Source of the DNA: Planctomycetaceae bacterium
Lineage (GTDB): Bacteria; Planctomycetota; Planctomycetia; Planctomycetales; Planctomycetaceae
Assembly: GCA_947479075.1 (NCBI GenBank)
Contig: CANJZR010000235.1
Coordinates: 1 to 6,385, forward strand
Direction of reading: 5' to 3'
DNA: 6,385 nt
In this document: positions 1-6,385 of the stretch, piece after piece
Numbering within the stretch: the stretch's first letter is position 1
Layout: each line of letters begins with the position of its first letter
The notes under the pieces: model-generated
The model's input: the letters and a program-made list of their open reading frames with translations, nothing else
What the model was told of the DNA's origin: nothing
Database searches by the model: none
Program-made: the position numbers and the translations under genes

Positions 1-2331
1 CTCCACACCCGTGACGGTCTGTTCAGAGAGAGCTTCCGCCATCGGCTTGTCCGACTTCGTCACGATGTCTGCCAGTTCCTGAGCCCGCTTTTCGACAGCA
101 GGACGAGCCTTGTACAGACGCCAGGCCTGGGTCGCCATCTCCTTCATGCCGGGTTCATCGAGCGACTTTGGCTCGTGAGCGGCAACATCTTCAATCTTCC
201 AGAAGGCATAGTTGCCCTTCTGAGCCAGATCGAACGCCGTCGCCGCCGTGTAGAGGTCGTCGGGCTGACTTTGATTGATCATGTCGATCACGCGTCCGAT
301 CCGCCCCACCTGGGCATTTCCCAGCGGGTGGTCTTCCGACTTCAGCAGATCTTCCAGTGACATCAGCGGCGTCTCAGTGTACGTGAGACCATTCTTCTCG
401 GCGTACTCTTTCAGACGCTTGGATGCTTCCTCGGGCGTGATCGCGTCTTTCGACAGCTCGGCACTCTTATCAGCGTTCGGGCTCTGGTGGTTCAGGTACT
501 CAGCCACTCCCAGATGCAGGTCACTCATGAAGTCACGAGCCCCGTTGATCTTGGCTTCGACCAGCGGGCGCGTCTTTTCGGCCAGCAGCTCATCACGGAT
601 CTGCTGTCGCAGGACTTCATCGAGCGGTCGAACCTTCGAGGTCGGGGGGGCTGGATCACTGTCGCCATCGACATCGACGACATCACCCGGCACTGGCGGA
701 ACAGTCAAAGGCGCGTCACCCGCTGGCTTGTCGGAAGATGGTGCAGCCGGCTCCTCGGCGGGCTTCGCGTCCGCTGGTTTTTCCTCTGCGGGCTTTTCAG
801 CGGCTGGCTCTGCGGGTTTCTCCTCAGCTGGAGTGGCGGCTGGCTCTGCAGGCTTTTCAGCTGGCTTTTCCTCGGCTGCTGCTGGGGTGGCGGGTGCCGC
901 TTCCGCAGGAGCAGCAGGTGCGTCCTCAATGAGGGCGACCGGTTGCAGTCGGTTCATCCGAGTCCGGAAGGACGAACCTTCGGGCTTCTTGGCTGGCTCT
1001 TCCGGCTTCGCTTCGGGTGCCGGAGCAGCAGGTTCCGCGGGCTTGCTCTCCTCGGCTGCAGGTGCAGCAGGCTCAGCGGGTTTCTCTTCAGCTGCCGGCT
1101 TTTCAGCGGCTGGCTTCTCTTCCGCCGGTGTTTCAGTTGCGGGTTCCGCGGGCTTGTCAGCTGGTGCTCCTTCAGCGGCTGGTGCCGGAGTCCCCTCGGG
1201 GGCCTTCGGAACCTTGGGCAGAATCGGGAGGTCTGGCAGGCTCAAATCGCCATGAGGATTCGTCTCAGGCATGGCACGCATATAGCGTTCTTCATACCGC
1301 TTCTTGATCTCTTCCTCGGTCACTTCGCCCGCCGCTTTTTCGAGCTCCTCGTAGTTGGCTTCAACGTAAGCGAGCCGCACGCGACGAGGCAGATAGAGGC
1401 CAGGACGTCCTTCTTCCAACTCACCCTGGGGGGTGCTGTTGGGGAAGTTCCCCTTGTAGGTATTAAAGAACTCCGCCAGTTCCGCATCGGTCGGAGTAGC
1501 ATTCTTGTCGACGAATTCTTCCACGGGCAACGCGACGAGCTGGGCCGACTCGCGGGTGTTCAGCTTGCGATGGAGTTCCCAGACATCGGCCGGAGTCATC
1601 CGATTGCCACCGACCAGAATCTTCGCCGCCTGACGAGCACGCAACTCGTGGCGCAGGGCGTCGATGACCGCATCTTCTGTGATACCCGGATACCCGGCAC
1701 AGGTGTTCTTAATCGAGTCGGAGTACACCCTCTTCGTCAGTTTGACGTCGCCGTCGGCGTCCTGTCCTGCCACCTCTTTGAGGAACGCCATCACCGCATC
1801 ATCGGTGATATTGATCCCCAGATACCTGGCTTCGCGGTTCAGCAGCTCCGACAGAACGACTTCCGCCGTCTGATTCGGCAATCCGAAATTGAAGATGAAC
1901 CTGGGCAGATCTCGCTGTGCCATAAACTGCGACATAAACCCATCGTTGGGGTGGGATTCAAAATACACCAGATTCACCATGCGATTGGCGATCGCACGCG
2001 TGCGGCTCAGCTCACCCAGTTCGCTGGATGTGATATTGCCCGATGTCGCAGTGACCGCAGCTGGCGGCCGCGACATGAACATGAAGACCAGCGTCAGGGC
2101 CAAACCGAGCACACCGCCGAAAATGGCGTTCTCGCTCGATTTGCCTTCCGATGCTCCCCAGACCCAGCCGACGAGGGCAAAGCACCCGACGATCAATGTC
2201 GACAGCGTCATCGGCGATAGCCGCCCGCCGGTCATGACATCGCCAAGTAGAAATGACAGAATCGCCATTCCTGTGACCGCAGTCAGGGCAACCTTCTGGT
2301 GACGGCGAATATACTCAAACGGGGTCGACAT
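1..2331 (-). CDS. SurA/PpiD-like membrane-anchored periplasmic chaperone, 3' end outside window
   Basis: An open frame of 777 codons starts at ATG 2331 and runs off the left edge without a stop. Residues 1-13 are short and basic (RRHQK). Hydrophobic segments follow at about 14-30, 41-59 and 68-87, which would place the rest of the protein outside the cytoplasmic membrane. Residues of about 98-350 resemble the SurA N-terminal/PpiD region: a helical part, then stretches such as TPTDAELAEFF and VTEEEIKKRYEERY that match the spaced 'vtdeel..yy' helices of this family. Residues 372-548 are an Ala/Pro/Glu/Lys-rich linker. From about 565 folded sequence resumes (RPLDEVLRQQIRDELL), as in PpiD-like C-terminal parts. 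No parvulin (PPIC) catalytic domain is recognisable in the visible part, so a holdase role is more likely than prolyl isomerisation. That function is inferred. It is transcribed divergently from topA. I am sure of the gene and moderately sure of the family. Confidence 0.8.
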   Translation of the reverse strand, partial: MSTPFEYIRRHQKVALTAVTGMAILSFLLGDVMTGGRLSPMTLSTLIVGCFALVGWVWGASEGKSSENAIFGGVLGLALTLVFMFMSRPPAAVTATSGNITSSELGELSRTRAIANRMVNLVYFESHPNDGFMSQFMAQRDLPRFIFNFGLPNQTAEVVLSELLNREARYLGINITDDAVMAFLKEVAGQDADGDVKLTKRVYSDSIKNTCAGYPGITEDAVIDALRHELRARQAAKILVGGNRMTPADVWELHRKLNTRESAQLVALPVEEFVDKNATPTDAELAEFFNTYKGNFPNSTPQGELEEGRPGLYLPRRVRLAYVEANYEELEKAAGEVTEEEIKKRYEERYMRAMPETNPHGDLSLPDLPILPKVPKAPEGTPAPAAEGAPADKPAEPATETPAEEKPAAEKPAAEEKPAEPAAPAAEESKPAEPAAPAPEAKPEEPAKKPEGSSFRTRMNRLQPVALIEDAPAAPAEAAPATPAAAEEKPAEKPAEPAATPAEEKPAEPAAEKPAEEKPADAKPAEEPAAPSSDKPAGDAPLTVPPVPGDVVDVDGDSDPAPPTSKVRPLDEVLRQQIRDELLAEKTRPLVEAKINGARDFMSDLHLGVAEYLNHQSPNADKSAELSKDAITPEEASKRLKEYAEKNGLTYTETPLMSLEDLLKSEDHPLGNAQVGRIGRVIDMINQSQPDDLYTAATAFDLAQKGNYAFWKIEDVAAHEPKSLDEPGMKEMATQAWRLYKARPAVEKRAQELADIVTKSDKPMAEALSEQTVTGVE
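688..1218 (-). repeat. Ala/Pro/Glu/Lys low-complexity repeat tract inside the chaperone gene
   Basis: This stretch encodes residues 372-548 of the chaperone. It consists of irregular reiterations of units such as AEEKPAEPAA, AEKPAAEEKP and ESKPAEPAAP. The same short DNA words recur imperfectly (on the plus strand, variants of ggctggctctgcgggtttc). The tract falls into two blocks separated by about 20 residues of ordinary sequence (452-471, including SSFRTRMNRLQPVALIED). It is probably an extended, flexible, charged linker in the periplasm between two folded parts. Such repeats readily change length by slippage, so length variation between strains is expected. Confidence 0.85.
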
Positions 2332-2337
2332 CCGTGA

Positions 2338-2342
2338 TCCTT
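2338..2342 (-). promoter_or_regulatory. Ribosome binding site of the SurA/PpiD-like gene
   Basis: Read on the minus strand, AAGGA lies six bases upstream of ATG 2331. This supports that start codon. The next residues form a basic stretch followed by a membrane segment, as expected for a true N-terminus. Confidence 0.6.
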
Positions 2343-2672
2343 GACTGCTGACCGCCCCTGAGAAATCAGGAGCGAATCTCTGATGGGTGCCCCACGGACC
2401 CTCGAATGATGGTCCGCCAGGATTTTTTCCCGAGTCATTGCCCGCCGGTCCAAACTGCTCCATCCCACAGAAAAGACTGAGGTTTGCAGCAATATCTGAC
2501 CCGTGAACAGCAACCCGGCACAAGGGCCGTGACTTGACAACGCGGCGCGAAATTCCGTAAGGAAGTTCACAACTCGTTGCGGTCGGAAGGTGGCAACCCG
2601 CATTGTAGCTCACCCCACCCCCCCCGCAAGAGGGATGGGAATCGAGCTGCCAGCCCCGGTCCCGCAGCGAGT

Positions 2673-2693
2673 CAGCCAGCCTCTGGCTGGTTG
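2673..2693. repeat. Intergenic nine-pair hairpin (CAGCCAGCC / GGCTGGTTG)
   Basis: Bases 2673-2681 pair with 2685-2693 around a TCT loop, with one G-U wobble when read as plus-strand RNA. It lies about 170 bases upstream of the topA start and has no T-run after it, so it does not look like a terminator. It could be a dispersed intergenic palindrome or a structured element in a long topA leader. No second copy lies in the window. Confidence 0.5.
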
Positions 2694-2863
2694 CTGCTGG
2701 ACGGCTCGCCGACAGCAAAAACCCAAGGGGGTGAAGCACCTTCTCAACGCTGTTGGGACGGGAATTCGCCTCCCCTTCATCATCAGCTCAAGTATGAGGA
2801 ACAGTCTGCCACCGTCAGCAACACGCTGACATCTGACAGCTTTCCCAAGAATTCGGGTGTTCG

Positions 2864-5557
<2,694 letters not shown>

Positions 5558-5583
5558 GCTCAGAATCGCACTCCAGCAGCGAG

Positions 5584-5614
5584 CGTCGGACGTCAGTCCG
5601 ACGTGCCAGTCGGA
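5584..5614. repeat. Palindromic element with two competing stems after topA
   Basis: CGTCGGAC (5584-5591) pairs perfectly with GTCCGACG (5596-5603) around a GTCA loop. TCCGAC (5597-5602) can pair instead with GTCGGA (5609-5614), so the two stems exclude each other. It begins 27 bases after the topA stop codon and lacks a T-run. It resembles a small dispersed REP-like palindrome or a 3' end protecting hairpin. Copy number cannot be judged from this window. Confidence 0.5.
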
Positions 5615-5652
5615 GCGTAGTGCTTCGCCCGCCAGTCTCGCCGCTCAACAGC

Positions 5653-5681
5653 ACGCCGCCTTGGATCCCAAGGCGGCGTTT
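5653..5681 (+). terminator. Probable rho-independent terminator of topA
   Basis: A perfect 12-pair stem (ACGCCGCCTTGG, 5653-5664, with 5668-5679) closes on a three-base ATC loop and ends in TTT, followed by a pyrimidine-rich CCATTCC. The stem is very stable, but the T-run is short, so termination may be partial. On the minus strand no T-run follows, so it acts in the direction of topA. Confidence 0.7.
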
Positions 5682-5705
5682 CCATTCCGTCGCTTACAAG
5701 CACCA

Positions 5706-5721
5706 GTGGGCTCACGCCCAC
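5706..5721. repeat. Small intergenic palindrome (GTGGGC / GCCCAC)
   Basis: GTGGGC (5706-5711) pairs with GCCCAC (5716-5721) around TCAC. From memory, similar words occur often between planctomycete genes, but this was not checked. It lies between the topA terminator and the candidate promoter of the next gene. Confidence 0.4.
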
Positions 5722-5750
5722 CGCTCGCCTTGAGCCGACCGTAACACCAT

Positions 5751-5779
5751 TTGCCGCGGATTCCGAACTGCGGTAGCAT
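5751..5779 (+). promoter_or_regulatory. Candidate sigma-70-type promoter of the secreted TIGR03067 gene
   Basis: TTGCCG (5751-5756) and TAGCAT (5774-5779) each match four of six consensus bases and are spaced by exactly 17 bases. Transcription would start near 5786 and give a leader of about 49 bases. Its place after the topA terminator fits independent expression. The match is modest and could be chance. Confidence 0.35.
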
Positions 5780-5820
5780 CCCGTGAGCTGGCGGATGTCA
5801 GATGAATCAGAATGTTCACG

Positions 5821-5825
5821 GGAGG
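5821..5825 (+). promoter_or_regulatory. Ribosome binding site of the secreted TIGR03067 gene
   Basis: GGAGG lies nine bases upstream of ATG 5835. It supports this start over the internal ATG at codon 6, which would shorten the signal peptide and remove its basic end. It contrasts with topA, which has no such site. Confidence 0.7.
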
Positions 5826-5834
5826 GATTCCAAA

Positions 5835-6385
5835 ATGTTGCGTCGATTAATGTTGTTGAGTGTTGCGGGATTGGTGCTGGCGACGGGGCTGGCTTCGGCT
5901 CAGGGAGCTGAGACTGATCGCTTCAAGGGCGACTGGAAGGTCGTCGAACTCGTCGAAGACGGGAAGACCATCCCCGAGGAAGTCATCTCGGAATGGCTCC
6001 CCTCTGGCGGACGATTCACGATCTCAGACAACGCCATTGAGTTCACTGACCACACCACCGGCAAGAAGCAGGTGAAGCTGTTCTCTGTGGACGAGACGCA
6101 GTCTCCGAAAGGCATCGACTTCCAGACTCGTGACAAGGAACGAGAGACCTGGGGGATTTATCGATTCGACGGCGATCAGATCGTCCTCTGTCTCGCTCAT
6201 CCCGAAGATTCTGAGCGTCCGACCACGTTCTCGGCCAAGGCGGGCAGCAAGCACATGCTGATGACGCTGGAACGAACCAGCGGCAAGAAGGTGGCTGCCA
6301 AGCCCACACCCGCTGGTCCCAAATCCACTTCCGCAGCTTCGTCCGAGGGCCCGCGCTACCTGACCGATGCGGAAGCGACCAAAGC
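5835..6385 (+). CDS. Secreted TIGR03067-domain protein, 3' end outside window
   Basis: 183 complete codons are visible before the window ends. Residues 1-22 are a typical signal peptide: MLRR, a hydrophobic core, then ASA with likely signal peptidase I cleavage before Q23. Residues of about 28-147 match the planctomycete TIGR03067 pattern: FKGDWKVVELVEDGK at the start, QSPKGIDF (89-96), WGIYRFDGDQIVLCLA (106-121), then RPTTFSAKAGS and a final strand LMTLERT. The domain is thought to form a small beta-rich fold; its function is not known, and I assign none. From about 148 a Lys/Pro/Ser/Ala linker leads to EGPRYLTDAEATK, so the protein extends past a single domain and may carry a second one. 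It has its own candidate promoter and a good ribosome binding site, and probably is not cotranscribed with topA. Confidence 0.85.
   Translation, partial: MLRRLMLLSVAGLVLATGLASAQGAETDRFKGDWKVVELVEDGKTIPEEVISEWLPSGGRFTISDNAIEFTDHTTGKKQVKLFSVDETQSPKGIDFQTRDKERETWGIYRFDGDQIVLCLAHPEDSERPTTFSAKAGSKHMLMTLERTSGKKVAAKPTPAGPKSTSAASSEGPRYLTDAEATK

Larger units (their letters stand above)
2332..2863. other. Divergent intergenic region between the chaperone gene and topA
   Basis: These 532 bases separate two outward-facing genes and must hold both control regions. Short open frames here show no family resemblance and no good ribosome binding site, so I see no gene. Visible structure includes a GAAA-loop hairpin at 2357-2370, a six-pair stem with a ten-base loop at 2395-2416, a C8 tract at 2618-2625 and a nine-pair hairpin at 2673-2693. 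A TTGACA at 2534 lacks a convincing -10 partner. I could not assign a promoter for either gene with confidence. Confidence 0.6.

Noticed and set aside
275..1255. Plus-strand frame with Ser/Ala/Gly repeats (326 codons)
   Set aside because: It is the complement of the Ala/Pro/Glu/Lys repeat tract in another frame. The repetitive look comes from the real gene's repeats.
487..2220. Long plus-strand open frame (577 codons) opposite the chaperone gene
   Set aside because: It lies in exact antisense codon register with the minus-strand gene. It stays open because that gene rarely uses TTA, CTA or TCA. Its translation is rich in Arg, Cys and Phe and resembles no family, whereas the minus strand gives a coherent membrane chaperone.
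2395..2427. Hairpin CGGACC/GGTCCG followed by T6 as a plus-strand terminator
   Set aside because: The stem has only six pairs with a ten-base loop, the T-run is offset by several bases, and no plus-strand gene lies upstream.
2534..2563. TTGACA at 2534 as a -35 element for a promoter toward topA
   Set aside because: The bases 17-18 positions downstream (GTAAGG/TAAGGA) are a poor -10, and the site is over 300 bases from the gene.

Overview
The window is GC-rich chromosomal DNA, most likely from a member of the Planctomycetota. The best indicator is the secreted protein at the right edge, which has the layout of the TIGR03067 family, a domain that is abundant in planctomycetes and rare elsewhere. 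Long Ala/Pro/Glu/Lys linkers, spacious intergenic regions with small palindromes, and a weak or missing Shine-Dalgarno before topA fit this. I cannot name a genus from the sequence alone.

Layout from left to right. (1) Positions 1-2331, minus strand: the first 777 codons of a large membrane-anchored, SurA/PpiD-like periplasmic chaperone. Its 3' end lies outside the window. It has three N-terminal hydrophobic segments and a 177-residue low-complexity Ala/Pro/Glu/Lys insert. (2) Positions 2332-2863: a 532-bp divergent intergenic region with no convincing gene. It must carry the control regions of both flanking genes and contains a 9-pair hairpin and a C8 tract. (3) Positions 2864-5557, plus strand: a complete DNA topoisomerase I (topA) of 897 residues with an intact catalytic core. 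In place of zinc ribbons it has four C-terminal GxFGPY-type repeats and a lysine-rich tail. (4) Positions 5558-5834: an intergenic region with three hairpins, one of them a strong terminator-like stem, followed by a candidate promoter and a good ribosome binding site. (5) Positions 5835-6385, plus strand: the start of a secreted TIGR03067-type protein, cut off by the window edge.

The genes do not form an obvious common pathway. The chaperone and topA diverge from a shared intergenic region, and the secreted protein appears to be separately transcribed. I found no CRISPR array, tRNA, rRNA, insertion sequence, defence system or biosynthetic cluster. This looks like an ordinary housekeeping region, and I see no evidence of an undescribed system. 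The points worth a second look are the architecture of the chaperone, the topA C-terminus and the palindromic intergenic elements.
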